A stretch of DNA of 64,000 nucleotides from Flavobacterium gawalongense (GTDB lineage Bacteria > Bacteroidota > Bacteroidia > Flavobacteriales > Flavobacteriaceae). The translations under genes were made by a program, and so were the position numbers. Of this stretch, positions 24,714-34,000 are shown one piece after another. The notes below the pieces were generated by a model. The model saw nothing but the letters and a program-made list of their open reading frames with translations. It had not been told where the DNA came from and did no database searches. How positions within the stretch are numbered: position 1 is the stretch's first letter; each line of letters starts with the position of its first letter. The DNA lies in the NCBI RefSeq assembly GCF_007097265.1, contig NZ_VJZP01000005.1:92736-156735 (forward strand). Direction: 5' to 3'.

Positions 24714-25646
24714 ATGAAGTCATTTGATATTGTTACACTTACGGTTAATCCTGCTTTGGATAAAAGTGCTCATTTTAGAGGTTTAGTCCCGGAACAAAAA
24801 ATTCGATGCGGATTACCACGTTATGATGCAGGTGGAGGCGGAATTAATGTTTCGAAAGCAATTTCTCGTTTAGGGGGCCAATCATACTGTGTGTTCACTT
24901 CGGGCGGACCTATTGGCACGATGCTCAAAGAACTTGTTCAGAAAGAAAAAATAGAATATGAAGCCATAGAAATCCAGAGTTGGACAAGAGAAAGCTTTGT
25001 TGCGGTTGATGATAATACAAATTTACAATACCGTTTTAGTTTCCAAGGAGCCGAAATAACAACATTGGAAAAAGACAAAATTATTCAGACAATTCAAAAA
25101 TTAAAATCCAAATATTTAGTTATCAGTGGGGGTTTGAATGAAGGATTGTCATCAGATTTTTATCAAGTTTTTGCTACTATCGCGAAAGAATCCAATTCCA
25201 AATTGATTGTGGATACTTCGGGTGAAGCTTTGAAAAAAGTGATTGAAGCGGGTGTTTATATGATAAAACCGAATATTGGCGAATTAGCAAAACTGATAGA
25301 TGTCGAAAGTCTCGAAATGGAAGAAGTAAATAAAGCCGCAAAACAAATCATTGCCAAAGGCGGAGCCGAAATCGTAGTCGTTTCCCTTGGTCCACAAGGT
25401 GCAGTATTGGTTACAAAAGATTCTTATGATTTTGTTCCTGCTCCCAATGTGGTAAAAAAAAGTACCGTTGGTGCAGGTGACAGTATGGTTGGTGGAATGG
25501 TTTGGGCACTTTCGCAAAATAAAAACCTGAAAGAAGTTATTCGTTGGGGTGTAGCCTGCGGATCAGCAGCAACGATGAATGAAGGAACCCAATTGTTTAG
25601 ATTCGAAGATGCCAAACGATTGTTTGAATGGTTGAAGAATAAATAA
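24714..25646 (+). CDS. PfkB-family phosphofructokinase (1-phosphofructokinase / PfkB type)
   Basis: A 310-residue hexose-phosphate kinase of the FruK/PfkB group: TVNPALDKSAHF near the N terminus, GGGGINVSKAISRLGG (first signature) and STVGAGDSMVGGMVWAL (second signature with catalytic Asp). It phosphorylates fructose 6-phosphate or fructose 1-phosphate; sequence alone does not separate these. There is no fructose PTS gene nearby, which slightly favours the 6-phosphate enzyme. Confidence 0.88.
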   Translation: MKSFDIVTLTVNPALDKSAHFRGLVPEQKIRCGLPRYDAGGGGINVSKAISRLGGQSYCVFTSGGPIGTMLKELVQKEKIEYEAIEIQSWTRESFVAVDDNTNLQYRFSFQGAEITTLEKDKIIQTIQKLKSKYLVISGGLNEGLSSDFYQVFATIAKESNSKLIVDTSGEALKKVIEAGVYMIKPNIGELAKLIDVESLEMEEVNKAAKQIIAKGGAEIVVVSLGPQGAVLVTKDSYDFVPAPNVVKKSTVGAGDSMVGGMVWALSQNKNLKEVIRWGVACGSAATMNEGTQLFRFEDAKRLFEWLKNK

Positions 25647-25680
25647 ATTTGAAATCCGATTATTATTTGAATTGTTGTTT

Positions 25681-25813
25681 GAATTGCCGTTGGTTTTAAC
25701 CAACGGAAGGAAATGTATAAATCTTGCTGGCTTTAGCCAAAATTGCGCTCTATTTTGGCTAAAGCCAATGCTACTTGAATCCCTATTCCGTTGGTTAAAA
25801 CCAACGGCAATTC
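25681..25813. repeat. Four-armed palindromic repeat, copy 2
   Basis: 133 bp with the same plan as 23308-23441: outer inverted arms GAATTGCCGTTGGTTTTAAC / GTTAAAACCAACGGCAATTC and inner arms GGCTTTAGCCAAAAT / ATTTTGGCTAAAGCC. The outer arms match perfectly here. The spacer between arms differs from copy 1, showing that the arms are the conserved part. Confidence 0.9.
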
Positions 25814-25890
25814 ATACGGGCAGTGCGAATGTAATCATAGGTTCTTTATAAACAGATGTAAATATTTCTAAATCAGAAATGACTATGTAT

Positions 25891-25922
25891 AAAAAAACCT
25901 GACAATTTTCATTGTCAGGTTT
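25891..25922 (-). terminator. Intrinsic terminator of lepA
   Basis: On the minus strand AACCTGACAA and TTGTCAGGTT pair around a short loop and are followed by seven T residues. A second small hairpin (TCCTTCC/GGAAGGA, 25940-25960) lies between it and the lepA stop. Confidence 0.85.
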
Positions 25923-25973
25923 CCTATTTATTTCAACAAAGTCCTTCCTTTCGGGAAGGATTTAGGATGGAAT

Positions 25974-27770
25974 TTAATCATTCAATTTCAAAACCGCCAT
26001 AAACGCTTCTTGCGGAATTTCAACATTCCCCACAAGTCTCATACGTTTTTTACCTTTTTTCTGTTTTTCCAATAATTTACGTTTACGAGAAATATCCCCA
26101 CCATAACATTTGGCGGTAACGTCTTTACGCAATGCTTTTATCGTTTCACGCGAAATTACTTTAACACCGATTGCTGCTTGGACAGGAATGTCAAATTGTT
26201 GGCGTGGGATTAATTCTTTCAGTTTTTCACACATTTTTTTACCAATAGAATACGCATTATCGGCATGCATCAAAGATGACAAAGCATCCACAATGGTAGC
26301 GTTCAACAAGATATCAACTTTAACCAAATTAGAAGTTCGCATCCCAATTGGCGTATAATCAAAGGAAGCATATCCTTTAGAAACTGTTTTCAAACGGTCA
26401 TAAAAGTCAAATACAATCTCTGCCAACGGCATATCAAAAGTCAATTCTACACGTTCCGTAGTCAAATACGTTTGATTGGTAATCAACCCACGTTTTTCGA
26501 TACACAAACTCATTACATTCCCAACATAATCGGATTTAGTGATGATAGTTGCTTTAATAAAAGGTTCTTCAACATGGTCTAAACGAGATGGCTCGGGCAA
26601 GTCCGAAGGATTGTTTACTATAAGTGGTGTTGTAGGATCTTTTTTGGTATAAGCTAAATACGAAACGTTGGGAACCGTAGTAATAACAGTCATATTGAAC
26701 TCACGCTCCAATCGTTCTTGGATAATTTCCATGTGCAACATTCCTAAGAATCCACAACGGAAACCAAATCCCAAAGCTGCCGAGCTTTCCGGTAAAAACA
26801 CCAGAGAAGCATCATTCAACTGCAATTTTTCCATAGAGTTTCTCAACTCTTCGTAATCTTCGGTATCTACGGGATAGATTCCAGCAAAAACCATTGGTTT
26901 CACATCTTCAAAACCATGAATTATATTCGTTGTTGGATTTTTTGCATCCGTCAATGTATCTCCTACTTTTACTTCTTTGGCTTCTTTAATTCCAGAAATC
27001 AAATAACCAACATCACCTGCCGAAATTACTTGTTTCGGAACTTGGTTTAATTTCAAAGTACCAATTTCATCCGCAAAATATTCGTTTCCGGTAGCCATGA
27101 ATTTAATCTTTTGGCCTTTTTTTATTTGCCCGTTTTTCACACGAAAAATAACTTCGATTCCTCGAAACGGATTGTAATGCGAGTCAAAAATTAAGGCTTG
27201 TAATGGCTCATCAATATTTCCTGTTGGAGGTGGAATTCTTTCGATAATGGCTGCCAAAATATTTTCTACACCCAAACCGGTTTTACCCGAAGCATGAATA
27301 ATATCTTCCAGTTTGCAACCTAACAAGTCCACGATATCATCGCTCACTTCTTCAGGATTGGCACTTGGTAAATCCACTTTATTCAAAACCGGAATAATTT
27401 CCAAGTCATTCTCCAAAGCCAAATATAAATTCGAAATCGTTTGTGCCTGAATACTTTGTGCTGCATCTACAATCAAAAGTGCACCTTCACAAGCCGCGAT
27501 CGACCGGGAAACCTCATACGAAAAATCCACGTGTCCCGGAGTATCAATCAAATTCAGGATGTATTCTTGTCCTTTATAAGTGTATTCCATCTGAATCGCA
27601 TGACTCTTAATCGTAATCCCACGTTCGCGTTCCAAGTCCATGTTATCAAGCAATTGCGCTTTTTCTTCACGAGCGGTAACGGTTTGTGTTGCGCCTAATA
27701 ATCGGTCAGCAAGCGTACTTTTTCCGTGATCAATATGTGCAATAATGCAAAAATTCCGTATGTTTTTCAT
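25974..27770 (-). CDS. lepA: Elongation factor 4 (back-translocating GTPase)
   Basis: A ribosome-associated GTPase of 598 residues, the standard LepA length. G1 is [15 protein letters not shown] near residue 10. The switch/G2 region is [13 protein letters not shown]3 is [12 protein letters not shown] and G4 is NKVDLPSA. The LepA-specific C-terminal domain ends with [20 protein letters not shown]. It stands alone, with its own terminator and a palindromic repeat upstream. Confidence 0.97.
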   Translation of the reverse strand: MKNIRNFCIIAHIDHGKSTLADRLLGATQTVTAREEKAQLLDNMDLERERGITIKSHAIQMEYTYKGQEYILNLIDTPGHVDFSYEVSRSIAACEGALLIVDAAQSIQAQTISNLYLALENDLEIIPVLNKVDLPSANPEEVSDDIVDLLGCKLEDIIHASGKTGLGVENILAAIIERIPPPTGNIDEPLQALIFDSHYNPFRGIEVIFRVKNGQIKKGQKIKFMATGNEYFADEIGTLKLNQVPKQVISAGDVGYLISGIKEAKEVKVGDTLTDAKNPTTNIIHGFEDVKPMVFAGIYPVDTEDYEELRNSMEKLQLNDASLVFLPESSAALGFGFRCGFLGMLHMEIIQERLEREFNMTVITTVPNVSYLAYTKKDPTTPLIVNNPSDLPEPSRLDHVEEPFIKATIITKSDYVGNVMSLCIEKRGLITNQTYLTTERVELTFDMPLAEIVFDFYDRLKTVSKGYASFDYTPIGMRTSNLVKVDILLNATIVDALSSLMHADNAYSIGKKMCEKLKELIPRQQFDIPVQAAIGVKVISRETIKALRKDVTAKCYGGDISRKRKLLEKQKKGKKRMRLVGNVEIPQEAFMAVLKLND

Positions 27771-27800
27771 TTTCTGTTTATATCAAATTTATTTAGGTTT

Positions 27801-27918
27801 ACCCTGAATTTGTTTCAGGGCGTGACCACAAGGGTCGGGCTATTCGTTTCAAGTCCTCACAAAGTTCCGCTGTCGCTGCACTTTGTTGCGGGCTTTCCAC
27901 TTTTATCCCTCACGCAAA
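27801..27918. repeat. Interspersed repeat (CCCGC/GGGCTATTCG type), copy 1
   Basis: Reading minus-strand: GCGTGAGGGATAAAAGTGGA, AAGCCCGC, a hairpin with arms ACAAAGT/ACTTTGT, then GAGGACTTGAAACGAATAGC and CCGACC. The same framework with a different hairpin is at 43325-43456. At its left end CCCTGAATTTGTTTCAGGG (27802-27820) is an imperfect palindrome related to the centre of 15494-15547. The rest of the 27771-28088 gap shows nothing else. Confidence 0.75.
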
Positions 27919-28088
27919 CCGTCGCTTCCTCAAAATCTCGTTTAAATAGCGGCAATTAATCTGCAAATATAAGCTAAATTCAACAGTTTCAAAGTCCCGA
28001 ATTCGCAAACTAATCGGTTTAATACTAAGTCTTTCTTCTTTCTTCTTTTATCCTTTCATCTAAAAAACGTAATTTTGCACCAAATTAA

Positions 28089-29087
28089 ATGAAGATGATT
28101 AAGATTGGCAACATAATATTACCCGAATTTCCTTTACTTCTCGCACCTATGGAAGATGTGAGCGATCCGCCTTTTCGCAGATTGTGCAAAGCCCATGGTG
28201 CCGATTTGATGTACTCGGAATTTATTTCTTCTGAAGGATTAATTCGGGATGCCATCAAAAGTCGAATGAAATTAGACATTTTTGATTACGAAAGACCTGT
28301 TGGAATCCAGATTTTTGGGGGAGACGAAGAAGCGATGGCCATGTCTTCCAAAATTGTTTCAGCAGTAAATCCGGATTTAATAGATATTAATTTTGGTTGT
28401 CCCGTTAAGAAAGTGGTTTGCAAAGGTGCCGGTGCCGGTGTTTTGAAAGACGTTGATTTGATGATTCGTTTGACTCAGGCTGTGATCGATAGTACCCATT
28501 TGCCTGTAACCGTAAAAACCCGTTTGGGTTGGGACGATAATTCCATTAATATTGATGAAGTTGCGGAGCGTTTGCAAGACATTGGTGTTGCCGCTTTGAG
28601 CATACACGCCAGAACTCGTGCCCAAATGTACAAAGGACACTCTGATTGGTCGCACATTGCCCGAGTAAAAAACAACCCTAGAATTACCATGCCTATTTTT
28701 GGGAACGGTGATATTGATTCTCCGGAAAAAGCATTACACTATAAAAATGAATATGGTATTGACGGAATAATGATTGGTCGTGCCGCTATTGGTTATCCTT
28801 GGATTTTCGACGAAATCAAGCATTACTTCAAAACCGGAGAACATTTACCAAAACCCACCGTTGTTGATAGAGTTGAAGCAGTGAGAAATCACCTCACCTG
28901 GGCGATGGAATGGAAAGGAGAGCGTTTAGGTATTGTTGAAACCAGACCACATTATACCAATTATTTCAAAGGAATTCATTCTTTTAAAACCTTCAAACAA
29001 AAATTAGTAACGCTAGATCGACCTGAAGAGTTGTTTGCTGCTTTGAATGAGATTGAAGAAGCGTATGCGGGTTATGAAGTAGTGTAG
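28089..29087 (+). CDS. dusB: tRNA-dihydrouridine synthase
   Basis: An FMN enzyme that reduces uridine to dihydrouridine in the tRNA D-loop. The 332-residue protein has the N-terminal LLAPMEDVSDPPFR, the active-site region INFGCPVKKVVCKGAGAGVL with the catalytic Cys, VTVKTRLGWD, IHARTRAQMYKGHSDW and GNGDIDSPEKA. This fits the DusB/NifR3 branch. The ATG at 28089 or the next Met two codons later are both possible. It converges with the permease gene through a strong stem-loop. Confidence 0.93.
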   Translation: MKMIKIGNIILPEFPLLLAPMEDVSDPPFRRLCKAHGADLMYSEFISSEGLIRDAIKSRMKLDIFDYERPVGIQIFGGDEEAMAMSSKIVSAVNPDLIDINFGCPVKKVVCKGAGAGVLKDVDLMIRLTQAVIDSTHLPVTVKTRLGWDDNSINIDEVAERLQDIGVAALSIHARTRAQMYKGHSDWSHIARVKNNPRITMPIFGNGDIDSPEKALHYKNEYGIDGIMIGRAAIGYPWIFDEIKHYFKTGEHLPKPTVVDRVEAVRNHLTWAMEWKGERLGIVETRPHYTNYFKGIHSFKTFKQKLVTLDRPEELFAALNEIEEAYAGYEVV

Positions 29088-29098
29088 CTAAATAATTT

Positions 29099-29168
29099 AA
29101 ACACGAATTCCGCTAATTTGCACAAATTAATTCGTGTAAATTAGTGGAATTCGTGTTTTATTTTTTTA
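29099..29168. terminator. Long stem-loop terminator between dusB and the permease gene
   Basis: AAACACGAATTC-CGCTAATTT and AAATTAG-GGAATTCGTGTTT are nearly perfect inverted arms, followed on the plus strand by TTATTTTTTT. The stem of about 20 bp between convergent genes probably ends dusB transcription and may serve as a repeat family member as well. Confidence 0.75.
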
Positions 29169-29190
29169 AACCTGAAACCTGAAACCTGAA
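29168..29190. repeat. Three tandem copies of a 7-bp unit
   Basis: AAACCTG is repeated three times and then partly again, between the terminator and the end of the permease gene. It is noncoding; copy number could vary by slippage. Confidence 0.7.
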
Positions 29191-29207
29191 ATCATTAATC
29201 TTCAATC

Positions 29208-30407
29208 TTAATCCAACAACTTCTTACTCACGCGACTACTTGCAATCAGCGAAGCAATAAAGCCAAGCGAGACAATAGTTCCCATAACAATCAATACATT
29301 TTCGAGAGAGAAAACTACGGGATACGCCAGTGTAGGTGTAATCATAACCAGTTGAAAATGTTGTTGCAGTAACACAATTATAATTCCTAAAACCAACCCG
29401 ATAATTCCGCCGAAAACACTCAATAAAGTGCCTTGAAGCAGGAATATTTTTCGTAAATCCTTGATTTCAGTTCCTAGATTAAAAAGGGTTTTTAGGTTTC
29501 CTTTTTTATCCAAAATCATCATAATCAGCGCGCCAATTAAGTTGAAAAGTGCCACAACAATCACCAAAGTAAAGATTAAATACACGGCAATATTCTCCGT
29601 ATTCAACATTTTATAGAGCGATTCGTTGAGTTGAGCCCTGTTTTTTACGGTAATGGTATTGTTGAAAATTGTTTGAAGTTGGTCTGTGATGGCATTTTCA
29701 TCAGCGCCAGCTTTTTCTTTGATTTCAATCCCTGAAACCTGATTGGTTTTATATTCCAATAATTCCTGCGCTAAACCTAAATCGGCAAAAACATATTTAG
29801 AATCAAGATCTTCGCTGATGGCGTAAATCCCAACAGGAATAATCTCAGTTTTATTAAAAGCCTGTTCTGGATTTTCGATAGCGCCTTTCCCTGGTTTTGG
29901 AACTAAAACTTCCAATTGATGATTGAAATCAAGCAATCCCATCGAGAATTTTTGGGCAATTCCGTAACCAACTACTACTTGATAGGTGTCCGGTTTGAGC
30001 CACTGCCCGTTGAAAAGTTTCTTTTCAATAGCATTTACTTTGCTAAAGTTGGAATCAACTCCCTTGAGATAAGTAACTTCTTGTTTTCCGTCAAAAGTGA
30101 ATAAAACACGCTCTTCTATTATTTTTGTATAAGAAGCTAGCCCATCAATTTTCTTGATTTGGCTTTCTTGCGTTGGAGAAATAAGGAATGATTTCCCTAA
30201 AGTACTGCTTATTTTTAAATCGGGATCAATGTCATTCGTAAACGAAAGACTAAAAACTTTCAACCCGCTAAAAACAGATAAAACCACAAACAAAGCCATT
30301 GCGCCAACAATAATCCCCATGCTGGCAATTCGATTGATGATATTGATCGCATTGTTTTTACTGTTGCTAAGAATATAGCGTTTGGCTATGTAAAGGGGGA
30401 AATTCAA
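29208..30407 (-). CDS. LolC/LolE-like ABC transporter permease (FtsX family)
   Basis: A 399-residue integral membrane protein of MacB/FtsX topology. One N-terminal helix (IASMGIIVGAMALFVVLSVF, about 30-50) is followed by a large extracytoplasmic domain (about 55-260). Three C-terminal helices follow (VYLIFTLVIVVALFNLIGALIMMI, LQGTLLSVFGGIIGLVLGIII, VLIVMGTIVSLGFIASLIAS). The start [20 protein letters not shown] is typical of LolE-like proteins that extract lipoproteins for outer membrane delivery. No ATPase is adjacent. It follows rbfA by 3 bases. Confidence 0.85.
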   Translation of the reverse strand: MNFPLYIAKRYILSNSKNNAINIINRIASMGIIVGAMALFVVLSVFSGLKVFSLSFTNDIDPDLKISSTLGKSFLISPTQESQIKKIDGLASYTKIIEERVLFTFDGKQEVTYLKGVDSNFSKVNAIEKKLFNGQWLKPDTYQVVVGYGIAQKFSMGLLDFNHQLEVLVPKPGKGAIENPEQAFNKTEIIPVGIYAISEDLDSKYVFADLGLAQELLEYKTNQVSGIEIKEKAGADENAITDQLQTIFNNTITVKNRAQLNESLYKMLNTENIAVYLIFTLVIVVALFNLIGALIMMILDKKGNLKTLFNLGTEIKDLRKIFLLQGTLLSVFGGIIGLVLGIIIVLLQQHFQLVMITPTLAYPVVFSLENVLIVMGTIVSLGFIASLIASSRVSKKLLD

Positions 30408-30410
30408 ATT

Positions 30411-30803
30411 TTATGAATGTCTGCGTTTTTCTAGAAGATCTCTGTTTTCTATAGGATTTTCCTTGTTGTTCAGTGCATTGTCAATCTTTTCGATGTAGTC
30501 TAACGAATCATCGATAAAGAATACCAAATTAGGTACTTTTCTCAATTGCAAGCGAACGCGTTGTGATAAATCATGTTTTATCAAAGTCGAATTCGTCTTA
30601 ATCGCTGCCAAAGTTTCCTTAGCTTTATCCTGAGGAAAAATGCTTAAATGTACCGTAGCTACTGATAAATCTGAAGTTACAACAACCTTGGATACCGAAA
30701 TTATCAAATTTGTAACTCCGTTTTTTCTCACTTCACCTTGCAGAATGTCAACCAAATCTTTTTGGATAACCCCACCTATTTTTTTCTGTCTATTTGTTTC
30801 CAT
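30411..30803 (-). CDS. rbfA: Ribosome-binding factor A
   Basis: A 130-residue 30S maturation factor. It has METNRQKKIGGVIQKDLVDIL at the N terminus and the KH-like core with VVTSDLSVATVHLSIF and LSQRVRLQLRKVPNLVFFIDDSLDY, the family's most conserved strand-helix. Length and charge fit. The permease gene starts 3 bases after its stop, so they are probably one transcript. Confidence 0.93.
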   Translation of the reverse strand: METNRQKKIGGVIQKDLVDILQGEVRKNGVTNLIISVSKVVVTSDLSVATVHLSIFPQDKAKETLAAIKTNSTLIKHDLSQRVRLQLRKVPNLVFFIDDSLDYIEKIDNALNNKENPIENRDLLEKRRHS

Positions 30804-30874
30804 GCTGCAAAAATACTACTTTTAAGTTTTATACGAACAAATTTTGAAAGTAACCTATTAATACTTGTGTTTTT

Positions 30875-30952
30875 AGGAGCTATTTCCTGCTGTACGCTAT
30901 ATCTTTCCTGCCGAACACCGGCAGGAAAGGATGCCGCTTCCATCAGGGCTAA
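30875..30952. repeat. Interspersed repeat (AGGAGCTATTTCCTGC type), uninterrupted copy
   Basis: 78 bp: AGGAGCTATTTCCTGC, then CTTTCCTGCCG and CGGCAGGAAAG forming a hairpin, then GATGCCGCTTCCATCAGGGCTAA. The flanks match the outer parts of 15465-15618. The hairpin sequences differ, so the flanks rather than the stem are conserved. Confidence 0.7.
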
Positions 30953-30993
30953 GGCATTTGGAAACTATCGAAATTTAGATTATAGACAAACTA

Positions 30994-31039
30994 ATTCCGC
31001 CCTGTCTCCCTTCCCTTTGGGGAGGGCCGGGGAGGGGAA
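30994..31039 (+). repeat. Solo GC-rich repeat just upstream of the addA-like gene
   Basis: CTCCCTTCCCTTTGGGGAGG and GCCGGGGAGGGG match the right arm of the DUF559 insertion at 33601-33644 in the same orientation. The centre forms a hairpin. It ends 16 bp before the helicase start codon, so it lies in the gene's 5' leader. Confidence 0.8.
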
Positions 31040-31055
31040 AATATAAAACATCAAA

Positions 31056-34000
31056 ATGCAAAGACCTTCATTCTCCATATACGACGCATCGGCAGGTTCT
31101 GGAAAAACCTATGCGCTTGTCAAAGAATATCTGAAAATCATACTGGTTGCTAAGAAAAATGATGCCTACCGAAACATTCTCGCCATTACGTTTACCAATA
31201 AAGCGGTGCACGAAATGAAAAGCCGAATCGTAGGCAGTTTATCCGAATTTGCCAAAGACGAACCAAGTTCAAAAGCACAGGATTTAATGCAGGATTTGTC
31301 CGTAGACACAGAGCTTTCTATTATTGAAATCAAAACCAAATCACAGCAAATCATCAAGCATATTATTCATAATTATGCCGCTTTTGATATTTCGACCATT
31401 GATAAATTCACACATAAAGTGATTCGTGCTTTTGCGCATGATTTGAATTTACCCATGACTTTCGAGGTCACTTTGGATACCGAAAATTTATTGATAGAAG
31501 CCGTCGATGCCATAATTGCCCAAGCCGGAGAAGATGAAACATTAACAAAACTGTTAATCGATTTCACGATGGAAAAAACCGATGATGACAAATCTTGGGA
31601 TATTTCGCGTGAAATTCTCGAAACCGGTCGTTTAGTTTTAAACGAAAATAATAGAAATGAAATTACCCATTTTCAGGATAAATCCATTGCTGAGTTTGTC
31701 GAAATAAAAAACAAACTAGCCGAAGCCTGTAAAGTTTTGGAAAAAGAAAGTGTCGTTTTTGCGGAGGAAGCATTGTCATTAATTGAAAAAAACGGAATTG
31801 ATACCAAATCCTTTTCAGCAGGACATTTTCCAAAACATTTGTCGAGTATTCAAGAAGGAAAATTTAATCCAAAAAACAAAACCTATCACGAATTTGATGA
31901 CATAAAAATCAATAAAACGGCAAAAGACCGTGCAATTATTGAAAACATAATTCCTGATTTATTGCAATTTCTAGACAAAGTTTACAAAACTTTCGAAAAG
32001 ATAAATTTCTATAAAGCCTTCTTAAAAAACATTACACCTTTGTCATTGCTAAATACGGTCAGTAATGAATTGGCCAAAATTCAGGAAGAACAAAACGTAC
32101 TTTCTATTTCCGAATTCAATGCAATCATTCACCGTGAAATTCAAAATCAACCTGCGCCTTTTATTTATGAACGATTGGGGGAACGTTACCGTCATTTTTT
32201 CATTGATGAATTTCAGGACACTTCCGAAATGCAATGGCAGAACCTGATTCCGCTGATTGATAATGCACTTTCGGGTCAGGATGATTTTGGTGTAAAAGGG
32301 ACTTTGATGATTGTGGGTGACCCGAAACAGTCTATTTATAGATGGCGTGGTGGAAAAGCGGAACAGTTTATTGAATTGAGTAAAGACCAAAATCCGTTCA
32401 ATAATCCCGATAAAAAACTCGAACATTTAGATAAAAATTACCGCAGTTATTCGCAAATAATCGAATTCAATAATGATCTCTTTAAATTGTTGTCGAATGA
32501 ATTCGAACATCTGGATTATAAAGATTTGTATGAAAATCACAGTTATCAAAAGACAAACAACAAAACGGGTGGCTATGTAAATATTTCCTTTATCCCGAAA
32601 GTAGAGGAAATAGATAATAATCCCGAAGCTTCGGGAGATGAAGAAGCCTTGGATAAAACCGATTTGTATGTTTTAGCAACATTAAATACGATTCAAAAAG
32701 TACTACAACAAGGATTTGAATATAAGGATATTGTGATTCTGACCAGAAAGCGAGATCAGGGAATTGCAATTGCAAATTATTTGACGGAGCAAGGAATTCC
32801 GCTTTTGTCCTCAGAAACGCTAATGATTCAAAACGCTACCGAAGTTCGGTTAATTATTCATTTATTAAAATACCTGAAAAATAGTTCTGATTTGGAATCC
32901 AAAGCGCATTTCCTTCAATATTTAGCTCAAAACAGTCAGGATAAATTACCGATTCACGATTTTATTGCTCAAGGAATGGCATTATTTAAGGAAACTGATT
33001 TCGAAAATTGGTTGATGAGTTTTGATGTTTCACTTTCATTTCAAAACATTAGAAAAAAATCATTATATGAAGCAGTGGAAACTATAATAGCAAAGTTTCT
33101 CCCCCCAGCCCCCTCCGAAGGAAGGGGTGACGGAGTGGTTAACTATGTGAATGATAGTTTTGATAAATTAGGGTATATGACAGGCGGAAATTATTCTCAT
33201 CTTTTGATAGAAAAAGCAAAAAAAATGAGGAAGAACCCGACAAATGCTGAAAAAATATTGTGGTTGGAGCTTAAGTCCCAGTCTTTAGATAGTAAATTTA
33301 GACAACAACATTTGATAGATGATTTTATTATTGATTTTGTTTGTTTGTCAAAAAAACTGGTAATTGAAGTTGATGGCGATTATCATTTTACTGAAGAACA
33401 AGTTGAGTTAGACAATGATAGAACAATTACCCTAAATAAATTAGGGTATAAAGTCATTCGATTTAAAAACGAAGAAATCATAGGGAGTATTTCGATAGTT
33501 TTAGAAAAAATAAAAAACGAATTAATTTCACAAGAGAATTTTTTTATTGAGAATTCGACGGTATCGGATAAAACGGAAGAGAATTTTTCTATTGACAAAG
33601 TAACCGTTCAGTCTCCCTCCCCTTTGGGGAGGGTCGGGGAGGGGAATGCCTACGTTCAATATTTTCTGGACATTGTTCTCGAACGAGACATTCGCAACCA
33701 AGCTGGAATTTCTGATTTCTTAAATTATTGGGATAAAAATGCGGATAAATTTAGTATTCCGTCTCCGGAAGGGACTAATGCAGTTCGGATTATGACCATT
33801 CACAAGTCAAAAGGTTTGGAATTTCCGGTTGTCATTTTTCCTTTTGCCGAGGAAGATTACAATCGAAAACCAAAAGATAAATTATGGCTCAATACCGAGG
33901 AACAAGATTTCGGTTTGCCCAAAGTTTTAATCGACAACAGCAGTGCGGTAGAAGGATTTGGAGAGGAAGCTGCTGAGGTTTACAATCAAAAAAAGCAGGA

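Noticed and set aside
33099..33644. Reading the insert in the helicase as an intein
   Set aside because: No N-terminal Cys/Ser splice junction, no C-terminal His-Asn and no Hint-domain blocks are visible. The ends are GC-rich inverted repeats, so splicing is not supported.
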